A stretch of DNA of 50,298 nt, taken from Mesorhizobium sp. (lineage in GTDB: Bacteria > Pseudomonadota > Alphaproteobacteria > Rhizobiales > Rhizobiaceae). A program made the position numbers and the translations under genes. The DNA lies in contig SAQL01000039.1 of the NCBI GenBank assembly GCA_004020645.1, positions 1-50,298 on the forward strand, in the 5' to 3' direction. This document shows, piece after piece, positions 8,197 to 16,555 of this stretch; the first letter of the stretch is position 1; each line of letters opens with the position of its first letter. The notes below the pieces were generated by a model. It did no database searches, was not told the origin of the DNA, and worked only from the letters and a program-made list of their open reading frames with translations.

Positions 8197-9309
8197 TCAG
8201 TCCTTGGATGCCGTGATGACGAGCGCTGGCATGTCGAAAGCGACGGTGCCGGCCGCTGTCACGAAAGGCATAAGTGCTCGCTCGGCCTCCTCCAGAAGCC
8301 GCTTGAACTGCTCGTTGTCCAAAAGCCCGCCCAACGTCCAGATGCAGGCTCTTTCAGTCGAAATCAGCGACTCGATCGAGGCAAAACGGACCGTTCCGCG
8401 GTGCCGCTTCACCTCGGCACGCTCTATGCCTGCCTTCGCGCAGAGCGAGCGCAGTAACTCCGCATTGCCGAGCACAAAGGGCGCGCGGAACGCATTCGCA
8501 ACGTCGCTTCCAAACAGCCGTTCAAGCATATCCGCCACTGCGGCATAGCCGGGCGACTGGTCGAGCGAGTCGCAGACCGCGACGGCGAGCCGGCCACCGG
8601 ACTTGACCACGCGCATCATTTCCCGCAGTCCGGCTGCTCGATCGTCGAAGAACATCAGGCCGAACTGGCTGACTGCGGCGTCGAAGCTTTCATCCGCGAA
8701 AGGAATCTGCTCGGCGCGCCCTTCTCGCCACTCGATGCGAGTGCTTTTGCGGCGGGCAACGCAAAGCATATCGGGATTGGGGTCAAGCCCGACCACCTCG
8801 CCCTCCGCGCCAACGCAGTTGAGGGCCGCGAGCGCCAGCACACCCGTACCGCAGGCGATGTCGATCACGCGGTCGCCCCTCCCTATTCGCGCCTCGGCGG
8901 CGACGATAGGCCCCCATTGTCGGAACAGCGCTGGAACGAACAGCGAGTCGTAGATTTCAGCCGGAGTTTTCGATGTCTCACCCTGGCGGGTCTGGACCGC
9001 CGTTTGCTCCGATCCCGGCGTTGCACCTTCAAGGAACACTGCGTTGGATCGGGTTCCGGCGACGCGAAGCGCCTTCAGCGGCTCGTATTCAGGCGATGAA
9101 TACCAGCGCTGGGCACGCTCGGCGTCGGCAAATTCGACGATGACCGGATAGACCGGCTGCCAGTCTCCTTCGACAAGGTCGGATTTCCCGCCCGGCACCA
9201 AATAGCGCCCTCCATATTGTTCAACCGTTGCAAAGACCCCTGCCAGATACTGCTCGACTTTGGTTTGGTCTGTGATTTCACGCACGTCGAAGAAGCAATA
9301 AGTAGACAT
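8197..9309 (-). CDS. DUF1330-methyltransferase fusion protein
   Basis: 370 residues. Residues 1-95 form a DUF1330 domain (ferredoxin-like dimeric alpha/beta barrel: GGRYLVPGGKSDLVEGDW, then FADAERAQRWYSSPEY). After a linker of about 25 residues comes a class I SAM-dependent methyltransferase with motif I DIACGTGVLALAAL at about 150, GLDPNPDML for the acidic residue, and a UbiE/Methyltransf_11-like body. DUF1330 proteins are normally about 95 residues and stand alone. The start MSTYCFFDVREI at 9309 is chosen because DUF1330 begins there. It faces the AraC gene at 9386 across 76 bases, which suggests it is the regulated target. Confidence 0.8.
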   Translation of the reverse strand: MSTYCFFDVREITDQTKVEQYLAGVFATVEQYGGRYLVPGGKSDLVEGDWQPVYPVIVEFADAERAQRWYSSPEYEPLKALRVAGTRSNAVFLEGATPGSEQTAVQTRQGETSKTPAEIYDSLFVPALFRQWGPIVAAEARIGRGDRVIDIACGTGVLALAALNCVGAEGEVVGLDPNPDMLCVARRKSTRIEWREGRAEQIPFADESFDAAVSQFGLMFFDDRAAGLREMMRVVKSGGRLAVAVCDSLDQSPGYAAVADMLERLFGSDVANAFRAPFVLGNAELLRSLCAKAGIERAEVKRHRGTVRFASIESLISTERACIWTLGGLLDNEQFKRLLEEAERALMPFVTAAGTVAFDMPALVITASKD

Positions 9310-9385
9310 GGCCGACCTCCGTTGATCGCATGGACTGCACGGGATGCGCGGTGGATATGCTGTTCGGCGCATAGTAGACTTGGCC

Positions 9386-10483
9386 ATGGGCACGCTCCAT
9401 GACCCAGCGTCTCAATCGCTTGCCGCAGCGTCCGTTCTTGCGCCATCGCCTGGGCGGCCACCGGAAGAGGTCGTTGCCGATGCCGCACCTTCGGCCGCGC
9501 CGGACAAGGATGTGCTTTCGGATGTGCTGCGCGTGGTAAAGCTCACCGGCGCGCTTTTCTTCTGGGTCGATGCCTCTTCGCCCTGGAGTGTGGAAGTGCC
9601 GCGGGCGAATTCATTTGCCCATCTCATCCTGCCGCGCGCCCAACATGTGATTTCCTACCACATCATCACCCAAGGATCGGGCTCGGTCAGCATCGGTGAC
9701 GGTCCGCCGATGGAATTTGCCGAAGGCGACATACTTGTGATCCCGCATGAGGATTCGTACGCGATGTGCAGTGCGCCCGGAGTGCGGTCAGGTTTGAGCC
9801 AGGAAGATTCGCTCGAATTCTTTCGCGCCATGGCGGCCGGACAACTGCCCTTCGTGGTCAACGAAGGCGGCGGCGGCCCCCTTCTGACCAGATATGTCTG
9901 CGGTTTCCTTGGCTGCGATGCACGGCCGTTCAATCCTCTGCTCGGGGCCCTTCCTCCGCTGATACGCATCCGGCGCGCGGCCGGCGCGCCAAGCGATCTG
10001 CTCGACCGTCTGATCGAGCTAACGCTGGCAGAGGTGTCCGCTCAGCGGCCTGGCGCTGAATGCATCCGCCTGCGCCTCAGCGAGCTGATGTTCGTTGAGG
10101 TCGTTCGCCGCTATCTTGAGGCACTGCCGCCGGAGCAGACCGGCTGGCTGGCCGGCTTGCGCGACCCCGCCGTCGGACGGGCCGTTGCGCTTGTCCACGA
10201 GAATCCGGCGCGTGGCTGGACAATTGAAGAACTCGCACGCGAAACCGGCGTCTCGCGGTCCGTCCTCGCGGCCCGCTTCACGCGTCTCGTCGGCTGCCCA
10301 CCGATGCAGTATCTCACGCGATGGCGCGTACAACTGGCCGCACGACTGCTCACTGATGGGCTGGCCAAAGTCTCGGCGGTCGGGCGTGATGTCGGCTACG
10401 AATCTGAAGCGGCCTTCAGCCGGAGCTTCAAGAGGCTCGCGGGCGTCTCGCCGGCTGGCTGGCGCGGCGGCCGGCGCGGATAA
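9386..10483 (+). CDS. AraC-family regulator with N-terminal cupin
   Basis: About 365 residues. A cupin-type sensor domain (AraC-binding/cupin_6: YHIITQGSGSVSIGDG and FAEGDILVIPHEDSY) is followed by two helix-turn-helix motifs of the AraC/XylS type in the last 100 residues (WTIEELARETGVSRSVLAARF and GYESEAAFSRSFKRLAGVSP). The ATG at 9386 gives the cleanest start; an earlier in-frame ATG at 9344 would overlap the promoter space. It is divergent from the DUF1330-methyltransferase gene and probably controls it in response to a small molecule bound by the cupin. Confidence 0.85.
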   Translation: MGTLHDPASQSLAAASVLAPSPGRPPEEVVADAAPSAAPDKDVLSDVLRVVKLTGALFFWVDASSPWSVEVPRANSFAHLILPRAQHVISYHIITQGSGSVSIGDGPPMEFAEGDILVIPHEDSYAMCSAPGVRSGLSQEDSLEFFRAMAAGQLPFVVNEGGGGPLLTRYVCGFLGCDARPFNPLLGALPPLIRIRRAAGAPSDLLDRLIELTLAEVSAQRPGAECIRLRLSELMFVEVVRRYLEALPPEQTGWLAGLRDPAVGRAVALVHENPARGWTIEELARETGVSRSVLAARFTRLVGCPPMQYLTRWRVQLAARLLTDGLAKVSAVGRDVGYESEAAFSRSFKRLAGVSPAGWRGGRRG

Positions 10484-10562
10484 CGGCCGACGTAATTCGC
10501 ATAAACGGCAAGACCAGCCGGCGCTCCTGCACGGTCAGCGCATGCGAGAGGGCGACGGCCGG

Positions 10563-11204
10563 CTAGCCCGGCTGCCTTATGGCGACGCCCGCGTAATGGC
10601 TGCCCAACAGCCAGAAGGTGGGCGGAAGCCCCTCCTGCCATGCGTCCCGAACGTCGAAGCGGGCACTCGCGACGAGCTGAAACGGGTTGCGGTTGAGATT
10701 GCATCCACCGGCAAGAACGCCCCAGATGCAGTTGAACCGGTTCTGCAGCCTTCTGCGCCAGCCGGCATTCGCCTGCCCGTGTTCGATGAAGATCAACCGC
10801 CCGCCGGGCTTCAAGACGCGTCGGATCTCCGCCAGCGCGGCCGCCGGCTGCGCAATGGTGCATAAGGCGTAGGCGACGATCACCGTGTCGGCGAATCCAG
10901 CCACAAGTGGCAAGCTTTCGCCGCAGGCCTGCAGGTATTCGAGTTCGAAGGGCAAGGCGCGGTTCTGCCGTTTCGCCAAAGCGAGCATGGTGCCGTCGGG
11001 ATCGACGCCGACGAGCCGCCTCACCTTGGCTGCATCGTAGTAGGGCAGGTTCAGGCCGGAGCCGAAGCCGACTTCGACCACGACGCCCTCAGCCAGCGGC
11101 ACCATGCGCTGCCGCATGCGCGAGAAAACATCCGCCGAACAGCCGGCATGGACGACATACGGGGCTATGCGTCGCCCGTACCAGGAGAGACAGGACCGGC
11201 ACAT
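10563..11204 (-). CDS. Class I SAM-dependent methyltransferase
   Basis: 213 residues of the UbiE/METTL7-like group: motif I VVVEVGFGSGLNLPYY at residues 42-57, the acidic VGVDPDGTML, and post-motif IRRVLKPGGRLIFIEHG. This small 200-residue type often methylates lipids or small hydrophobic molecules; the substrate here is unknown. It starts three bases after the stop of the hydrolase gene upstream, so the two are one operon and probably translationally coupled. A run of CGGCTGGCTGGC-like sequence separates it from the convergent AraC gene. Confidence 0.85.
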   Translation of the reverse strand: MCRSCLSWYGRRIAPYVVHAGCSADVFSRMRQRMVPLAEGVVVEVGFGSGLNLPYYDAAKVRRLVGVDPDGTMLALAKRQNRALPFELEYLQACGESLPLVAGFADTVIVAYALCTIAQPAAALAEIRRVLKPGGRLIFIEHGQANAGWRRRLQNRFNCIWGVLAGGCNLNRNPFQLVASARFDVRDAWQEGLPPTFWLLGSHYAGVAIRQPG

Positions 11205-11207
11205 GGT

Positions 11208-12014
11208 TCAGCCTCCTCGCCCGTTATTGCGGGTGCCGACGCGGCCGAGGAATTCGTCGACAACCGGCCCGATCGTCTCGACATCGAGAAAGGCCGTCAC
11301 ATGGTTCTTGCCCTCAAGCGGCAGGAATTCACCGTTTGCCAGTTCTGCGAACTTTCGGGCGGCATCGCATCGGGGATCGAGCGTGCCGCTGATTGCCAGC
11401 ACCGGTATGCCAAGTTCGGCAAAAGCAGCTGAGAAATCGGGGCGATCCCTGGCAAGGCTTGCCTGAACGGCGGCGAGATCGTTGCCCCGGATGCGTCGGC
11501 AGCTGTCCGGCGAAATGTCGGGGGCCAATTGCTTCACGAAGGCGAGCCACGCCTCGAAATTATCCTCCAGTGCGGCTCGCAAGGGGGTCAGGTCTTCCGC
11601 GAACGGATGCGCGCCATTGACGATCAGTGCAACGACGCGATCCGGATGGTGGGCGGCGGTGGCGAGTGCGATGACGCCGCCCATCGAATGACCCATGAGA
11701 GCAGCGCGGCGAATGCCGGCATGGTCGAGGACGGCGATGATATCGGCCGCCCGCCTGCGACCCGAATAGGCGGCCGGATCGTGCGGCTTGCCGCTGCGGC
11801 CATGGCCGCGGCAATCGACAAGGATCAGCCGCCGTTCGCGCTGCAGGAATTGCTCGACATATCCAGCCTCATGCCAGGACTCACGGCTTTCGGTTAGGCC
11901 GTGAAGCAGCATGAGCGGATCGCCGTAGCCAATGTCTTCATAAGCAATCGAGACGCCATCCGCGGCAACAGCCTCGGATAGGCGGTGAGGGATGATAGAA
12001 TTGACCAGTGACAT
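11208..12014 (-). CDS. Alpha/beta-fold hydrolase
   Basis: 268 residues with the complete triad of the family: nucleophile Ser in GHSMGG, oxyanion HGLTESRESW, acid Asp in SGTLDPRCD, and His in GKNHVTAF. The closest known types are epoxide-hydrolase or lactonase-like esterases. No signal peptide, so cytoplasmic. It is the first gene of the hydrolase-methyltransferase operon and diverges from the SARP-hydrolase regulator, whose own C-terminal domain is from the same superfamily. Confidence 0.85.
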   Translation of the reverse strand: MSLVNSIIPHRLSEAVAADGVSIAYEDIGYGDPLMLLHGLTESRESWHEAGYVEQFLQRERRLILVDCRGHGRSGKPHDPAAYSGRRRAADIIAVLDHAGIRRAALMGHSMGGVIALATAAHHPDRVVALIVNGAHPFAEDLTPLRAALEDNFEAWLAFVKQLAPDISPDSCRRIRGNDLAAVQASLARDRPDFSAAFAELGIPVLAISGTLDPRCDAARKFAELANGEFLPLEGKNHVTAFLDVETIGPVVDEFLGRVGTRNNGRGG

Positions 12015-12056
12015 TTATCGCTCCAAAGTTCGGGGCGCGCGGTTGGCCCGAAAGTC

Positions 12057-12100
12057 GCAGGGGAACGATAGACGGTAGGCGTCCCCTCAACGTCCCCTGC
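12057..12100. promoter_or_regulatory. Candidate operator for the SARP/BTAD regulator
   Basis: In the 113-base divergent promoter space, CGTCCCCT occurs twice as a direct repeat at 12080-12087 and 12091-12098, an exact 11-base period. SARP-type regulators are known to bind heptamer direct repeats spaced by one helical turn. The outer copy also forms an 8-bp inverted repeat with GCAGGGGA at 12057-12064. Confidence 0.5.
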
Positions 12101-12127
12101 GTGGTGCGATTTGTCGCGAGCGGATCG

Positions 12128-13675
12128 ATGGAGCGATTGGAATTTCGGCTTTTGGGCTTTCCAGAGTTCCGCATGAACGGGCAGCGGATGCCACTTGCCC
12201 TGCGCAAGGCAGCCGCGCTCCTCATCTTTCTTGCCGAGGCCGGTCGGCCCGTCGCGCGTGAAACTGCGGCCACGCTGCTGTGGCCCGAAGCCGACGAAGA
12301 GACTGCTCGGGCGCGCCTTCGGCGTATCCTTTACAAGATCCGAATCGCCTTTCGCAGCGAGCTCGTCGCCGTGAGCGGAACTTCTCTCAGCCTGCACCCG
12401 GCGCTTTGCGTCGAGATTGACTCCAGAATTTTTGAGCACGCCTGCGACCACGGCTCTCTTGAAACGGCGGCCGACATACACACGGGCGATTTTCTTGCGG
12501 GTTTCTCCCTGCCGGATTGTCAGGAATTCGAGGAATGGGCGTTCTTCAGGCGCGAGGCCTTGCGCAGCCGCCTGACGCAGGCGTTGGAGCGCCTGGTCGA
12601 AACGCAGATCGCCGCTGGAGAGCCTCTCACCGCAGTTGTGAATGCGACGCGTCTGGTGGGACTGGATCCGCTGAGCGAAAATGCGCACCGCCATCTGATC
12701 CGTGCCCACCTGGCGGCCGGGAACAGGGCGGCAGCCGAGCGCCAGCTCGAAGCATGCGCCCGGCACTTGCAAGAAGAGCTTGGCGTGACCCCTGACCCTG
12801 CCACCGTTGCCTTGTTGCAAGAGCCAAGCAAGACCACTGCTCCGGAAGCGCCGCGAACGCGCTATGTCGAGGTGGATGGTATCCACCTCGCGTTCCAGAC
12901 CGTCGGCCGTGGTCCGCCGGACATCGTGCTCGTTCCCGGGTTCGTGTCGCATGTGGAGCGTATCTGGGAAGACAGCCGCTGCCGCGCGTGGATTGCGGCG
13001 GTTTCGCGTATCGGTCGCCTGATCCTCTTCGACCGGCGCGGTGTGGGCCTTTCCGACCGCGTCGGAGCGCGTCCAACCGTCGACGCGACGGCGCAGGACA
13101 TAGTGGCGGTCATGAACGCGGCCGGAAGCCGCCGTGCGCTCCTCATCGGTTCGTCGGAAGGCGGTCCCGGCTGCATCCGCTTTGCGGTCGATCATCCCGA
13201 TCGCCTCGTCGGGCTCGTTCTGTGGGGCTCCCTGGCCAAAGGCAGCCGGACGCCCGACTACGCTTTCGCCTTGACCTCCGAGCAATACGACCTCTGGAAG
13301 CGACGCCTGATCGCCAACTGGGGTGGACCGGCCGAGTTCGAAACCTTTGCCCCGAGCCTGGTCGGCGACCGCCAAGCGGAAGCCTGGTGGGCCGGGCTGC
13401 TGCGGGCGGCGTCCAGTCCAGGCGCCGTTGCAGGCGTGATCGATGCGCTGCGCGACACCGACGTCCGCCATCTGCTCGCAAGGGTCTCGGTCCCGACACT
13501 GGTGCTGCATCGCTCGGGCGACCGCGCGGTCCACTCCGAGGCGGGTCGTTTCCTTGCTGCGAAGATACCCGGAGGACGGTTCGTGGAGGTCGCCGGCGAT
13601 GACCACTGGTTCTGGGTCGGCGACCAGAACCCGCTCCTCCGCAGCATCAGTGAGTTTGCCGAACGCCACCACTGA
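12128..13675 (+). CDS. SARP/BTAD transcriptional regulator fused to an alpha/beta hydrolase
   Basis: 515 residues in three parts. Residues 1-85 are the winged helix of AfsR/SARP regulators (LEFRLLGFPEFRMNG, then AAALLIFLAEAGRPVARETA and LWPEADEETARARLRRILYKIR). Residues about 95-240 are a bacterial transcriptional activation domain (FLAGFSLPDCQEFEEWAFF, LEEL-like QEELGVTPDPAT). Residues about 250-515 are an alpha/beta hydrolase with an apparently complete triad: Ser in GSSEGG, Asp in SGDRAVH, His in GDDHWFW. The hydrolase may sense or process the inducer. ATG 12128 is used; the reading frame is open to 12008. It faces the hydrolase-methyltransferase operon, its likely target. Similar three-part proteins are known in rhizobia, but the ligands are not. 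Confidence 0.85.
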   Translation: MERLEFRLLGFPEFRMNGQRMPLALRKAAALLIFLAEAGRPVARETAATLLWPEADEETARARLRRILYKIRIAFRSELVAVSGTSLSLHPALCVEIDSRIFEHACDHGSLETAADIHTGDFLAGFSLPDCQEFEEWAFFRREALRSRLTQALERLVETQIAAGEPLTAVVNATRLVGLDPLSENAHRHLIRAHLAAGNRAAAERQLEACARHLQEELGVTPDPATVALLQEPSKTTAPEAPRTRYVEVDGIHLAFQTVGRGPPDIVLVPGFVSHVERIWEDSRCRAWIAAVSRIGRLILFDRRGVGLSDRVGARPTVDATAQDIVAVMNAAGSRRALLIGSSEGGPGCIRFAVDHPDRLVGLVLWGSLAKGSRTPDYAFALTSEQYDLWKRRLIANWGGPAEFETFAPSLVGDRQAEAWWAGLLRAASSPGAVAGVIDALRDTDVRHLLARVSVPTLVLHRSGDRAVHSEAGRFLAAKIPGGRFVEVAGDDHWFWVGDQNPLLRSISEFAERHH

Positions 13676-13852
13676 TTGCTCAGCTTGCAAACTCAGGCAT
13701 CGCCAACAAATAGCCGACGGGCAGCACATCCAACGACCAGCCAGGAATGTCAGATATTTGGTGCAACCAAGTCGTTCCGAAAGCCGCGCCGTACGGCAAA
13801 GTTCCACCGCTGGTCGACGATGCCGCCGTGCAGCGGCAATGACTGGTTCGGG

Positions 13853-14800
13853 TCAGGGAACGAACCCGCTCGCGCGGGAGGGCGCAGGTTCGAGGCTTGC
13901 TGGTCCCTCCACCGTGCTGATCTCGGCATCGACCAGGCACCAGGGCGCATAGCGAAAATCGCGGATCTGGACGACCCGCTCGTCCCGCCATTCGACCAGC
14001 ATGAAGCCGCGGACGGCGCCGTCCGGCTCCTGCGGGTTGCGGATCAGGATCGCCGGCCGGCCATCGACAAAACCCAGCGACAGCGTCCAGTCACTTATGC
14101 GGTCGTAATTGCCGAAATAGGTCGACACTTCGGCCTTGCCGCGCAGGCGGAGGCGGTTGACGACTTCGAGCTGGACATCCTCGGCGATCAGCGCCCTGAC
14201 CGCGTCGAAGTCGCGCGCGTTGAACAGATCGACGTAGCGGCGCAGCCGTCGCTCGTCATGGGCGTCGAGCCGTGGCGCGGCAGCCTGTTCGGGCTCGGCT
14301 GCCAATAAGCGCAGTTGCGCCCGCCCGCGATGCAGCGCCGCCTTGGTGGCGGCCAGCGTCGCACCGATCACCTCGCAGGTTTCGTGCAGCGAAAGGCCTA
14401 GCACGTCGACCAGGATCACGGCGCCGCGCTGCGCCACCGAAAGCTGCATGAAGCTGCGCAGGCCGGCCGCCGCGGCGAGCCGTGCGTCGGCGCTGCCGGA
14501 AGGATCCTCGATCGTGGTCATGTCGGTCTCGGTCATCCGCGACCTTTCCCGATGGCGCCGGCGCAGATGGTCCTGCGCGGCATTATGCGCGATGCGAAAC
14601 AGCCATTGCTCGGGCCGCTCGACGGTCATGCTGCCGTCGACCGCCTGCAGCGCCTTGATCAGCGTCTCCTGGACGATGTCCTCGCCGTCGATCACCGAGC
14701 CGGCCATGCGGGCGCAGTAGCGATGCAGTTTGGGGCGCAAGCCGGACAGCATCGCCTCCAGCGCCGGCCGGTCGAACTTCCGTGGGATCATGGCGTCCAT
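13853..14800 (-). CDS. ECF-type sigma factor with SnoaL-like C-terminal domain
   Basis: 315 residues. Region 2 (DIVQETLIKALQAVD and RPEQWLFRIAHNAAQDHLRRR) and region 4 (LSLHETCEVIGATLAATKAALHRGRAQL) of an ECF sigma-70 factor occupy residues 1-180. The remaining 130 residues are a SnoaL/NTF2-like domain (DLFNARDFDAVRALIAED, LRLRGKAEVSTYFGNYD). This is the SigJ/ECF41-like arrangement in which the extra domain controls core binding instead of a separate anti-sigma factor. Its ATG lies one base after the stop of the 103-residue gene upstream, so the two are translationally coupled. Confidence 0.85.
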   Translation of the reverse strand: MDAMIPRKFDRPALEAMLSGLRPKLHRYCARMAGSVIDGEDIVQETLIKALQAVDGSMTVERPEQWLFRIAHNAAQDHLRRRHRERSRMTETDMTTIEDPSGSADARLAAAAGLRSFMQLSVAQRGAVILVDVLGLSLHETCEVIGATLAATKAALHRGRAQLRLLAAEPEQAAAPRLDAHDERRLRRYVDLFNARDFDAVRALIAEDVQLEVVNRLRLRGKAEVSTYFGNYDRISDWTLSLGFVDGRPAILIRNPQEPDGAVRGFMLVEWRDERVVQIRDFRYAPWCLVDAEISTVEGPASLEPAPSRASGFVP

Positions 14801-14801
14801 T

Positions 14802-15113
14802 CTATCCGGCTTTGCCGTCTTCAAGCACATGGTAGTTGCCGATGATTTTGGCAGGCGATCGCTTGACCGGGGTCGAACGCCGCTCCGCATGGTTTTGCGT
14901 GAACGCCTCGAAGGCCGCAAGCCCGGTCAGCGCGGATGTGTCATTTCCCTCGCCGACGACGTGGACGAACTCGCCGTCGTCGAGTTCGAGCACGAGATAG
15001 CGCACGGTCTGCGGCGCCGCCTCGTCCAGCGCCTCGAACACCTTTGCCACCAGCGCGCGGTTCTCTTCCAGCCCGGTGTCTTTCACGCTGTAGCGAATGA
15101 GTTTGTAGCCCAT
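14802..15113 (-). CDS. Conserved small protein co-transcribed with the sigma factor
   Basis: 103 residues, acidic to neutral, no signal and no membrane helix. MGYKLIRYSVKDTGLEENR suggests an alpha-beta ferredoxin-like (antibiotic-monooxygenase-like) fold in which a phenylalanine-rich helix LVAKVFEALDEAAP is followed by strands YLVLELDDGEFVHVV. I do not recognise a named family. It precedes the sigma gene by one base, so it may be its partner, or the pair may answer the same stress. It faces a VOC gene across about 150 bases. Confidence 0.7.
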   Translation of the reverse strand: MGYKLIRYSVKDTGLEENRALVAKVFEALDEAAPQTVRYLVLELDDGEFVHVVGEGNDTSALTGLAAFEAFTQNHAERRSTPVKRSPAKIIGNYHVLEDGKAG

Positions 15114-15261
15114 GGTTCGTCTCCTGAATGGTTGGTCTGAGCAGAAGACGTTTTGCGTTCCTAAAAAGATTCTCGCAGGCTATGAATCTTTTCGGCCGTC
15201 CGGATCGTCTTCCACCTGGGGACGGCTACGCAGCAGCTATCGAGGAGCAGGAGAGACGACC

Positions 15262-15627
15262 ATGCACATCCAGTTTGCCGAACTGCCGGTATTCGACCAG
15301 GACCGCGCCAAGGCGTTCTACACCAGGCATTTTGCCTGCCAGGTCGCGACCGACGAGAAGATGGGCCATAGCGGCTGGCGCTGGATCGAGCTGAAATTTC
15401 CCGGCGCTGTCACCAACCTGCATTTCGTGAGGCGCGCCGACGACACGCCAGGCGCGGACCCAGTGCTGGTGCTGGTCGACGACGATGTCGAGGCCACGAT
15501 CGCCGCTTTGAAGGCGGGCGGCGTCGAGATCATCACCGAACCGCAGGAGGCGCCCTGGCAGCCAGGCCGCACGGTGGCGGAATTTCGCGACAGCGAGGGC
15601 AACCGCATGGTGATCGGCAGCCAATGA
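15262..15627 (+). CDS. VOC-family (glyoxalase/dioxygenase-fold) protein
   Basis: 121 residues, one VOC module with two beta-alpha-beta-beta-beta units: QFAELPVFDQDRAKAFYTRH, then VLVLVDDDVEATIAALKAGG and EFRDSEGNRMVIGSQ. The metal-site pattern is a degenerate glyoxalase/bleomycin-resistance type; substrate unknown. GGAGAGACGACC precedes ATG 15262. It diverges from the small-protein/sigma operon and could be part of that regulon. The last 75 bases have a near-identical damaged copy at 26386-26461. Confidence 0.85.
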   Translation: MHIQFAELPVFDQDRAKAFYTRHFACQVATDEKMGHSGWRWIELKFPGAVTNLHFVRRADDTPGADPVLVLVDDDVEATIAALKAGGVEIITEPQEAPWQPGRTVAEFRDSEGNRMVIGSQ

Positions 15628-16198
15628 GCGGGTGCAGCCGGAGAGCGGGCATTTCAATTTTGACGAGCCCATGAACGGCTGGAGAAGGTGTCGTCAGCAC
15701 TGGTTGCTGCGACTGTCAACTACCGGGCAGCGAAATAGACTGATGAAAGGGGCAGCTCAGCGCCACGATTTGCCCTTGAAGTTTCCCCCGGGGCAAGAGG
15801 TTGAATATCGTCGGAAATGCTCTCTGCGCCGGCCGAGTGATACCCAGTCGCCTCACTTTTCGATAAAACGGCGCGGCGGCCAAGGCTCGGCGATCTTGCC
15901 GACGAGATCGCCGAGACTGACACCGCCGATACGCTGAAGCAGCGTTTCGACAAAATCGCCGCTACCATGCGTGCCACGGCTCGGTGCGCTCGGCCGGCAG
16001 CTTCGGCCGGAAGAAATGAACGCACTGCTCCGCCAGATGGAAGCAACGCCGGGTTCCGGCACCTGCAATCACGGCCGACCGACCTATATCTAACTGAAGC
16101 TTGTCGATATCGAGCGGCTGTGTGGACGGCGGTAGCGCCGAAACGTCGTTTGCAACGGCAATAGCTTGTTCGCATCACTTTCAGGGAGGTAAGGATCC
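15628..16198. other. Intergenic region with a degraded gene
   Basis: About 570 bases. The minus strand of 15853-16159 carries coding-looking sequence in two frames, listed separately. The stretch 15640-15850 shows nothing recognisable. AGGGAGGTAAGG before 16199 is the ribosome binding site of the next VOC gene. Confidence 0.5.
15853..16159 (-). pseudogene. Unrecognised frameshifted coding fragment
   Basis: The minus strand reads EQAIAVANDVSALPPSTQPL, DIDKLQLDIGRSAVIAGAGT, RRCFHLAEQCVHFFRPKLPA, ERTEPWHA and then meets a stop. One frame over it continues at once as HGSGDFVETLLQRIGGVSLG, DLVGKIAEPWPPRRFIEK and TGA at 15853-15855. Both halves have protein-like composition, so a single indel near 15970 probably joined them. 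There is no usable start codon, as a TGA lies just upstream of the first residues. I cannot name the family. Confidence 0.4.
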
Positions 16199-16555
16199 AT
16201 GATTTCCGGCGCACACATGATCATCTACAGCACGGATGCCGAGGCAGACCGCGCATTTTTTCGCAATGTTCTGCGTTTTCCAGCAATCGATGCTGGCGAA
16301 GGCTGGTTGATCTTCGCATTGCCGCCGGCCGAGATTGCCGTTCACCCGGTCGCCGAAAACGACAGCCACGAAGTCTATCTCATGTGCGAAGACATCAATG
16401 CCACAATCCAAGAGCTGAAATCGCACGATGTTGAATGCACTTCGGTCACCGATGAAGGCTGGGGCCTGCTCACGCATGTCTCGCTTCCCAGTGGCGGCTC
16501 GCTTGGCCTCTACCAGCCGAGGCATCCTTTGGCGCACAAAGCCGGGGCTGCTTAA
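16199..16555 (+). CDS. VOC-family protein
   Basis: 118 residues, a single VOC module: HMIIYSTDAEADRAFFRNVL, WLIFALPPAEIAVHP, HEVYLMCEDINATIQEL, GLYQPRHP at the end. It has the fold of the glyoxalase/extradiol dioxygenase superfamily with a partial metal site (His and Glu positions visible in HMIIYS and EVYLMC). A strong AGGGAGGTAAGG sits seven bases before ATG 16199. It stands alone between two patches of decayed DNA; substrate unknown. Confidence 0.8.
   Translation: MISGAHMIIYSTDAEADRAFFRNVLRFPAIDAGEGWLIFALPPAEIAVHPVAENDSHEVYLMCEDINATIQELKSHDVECTSVTDEGWGLLTHVSLPSGGSLGLYQPRHPLAHKAGAA

Noticed and set aside
11894..13807. Very long open frame (637 codons) on the minus strand
   Set aside because: It is the antisense of the SARP-hydrolase gene; GC-rich third positions keep it open. 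The plus-strand protein has clear domains and the minus product has none.
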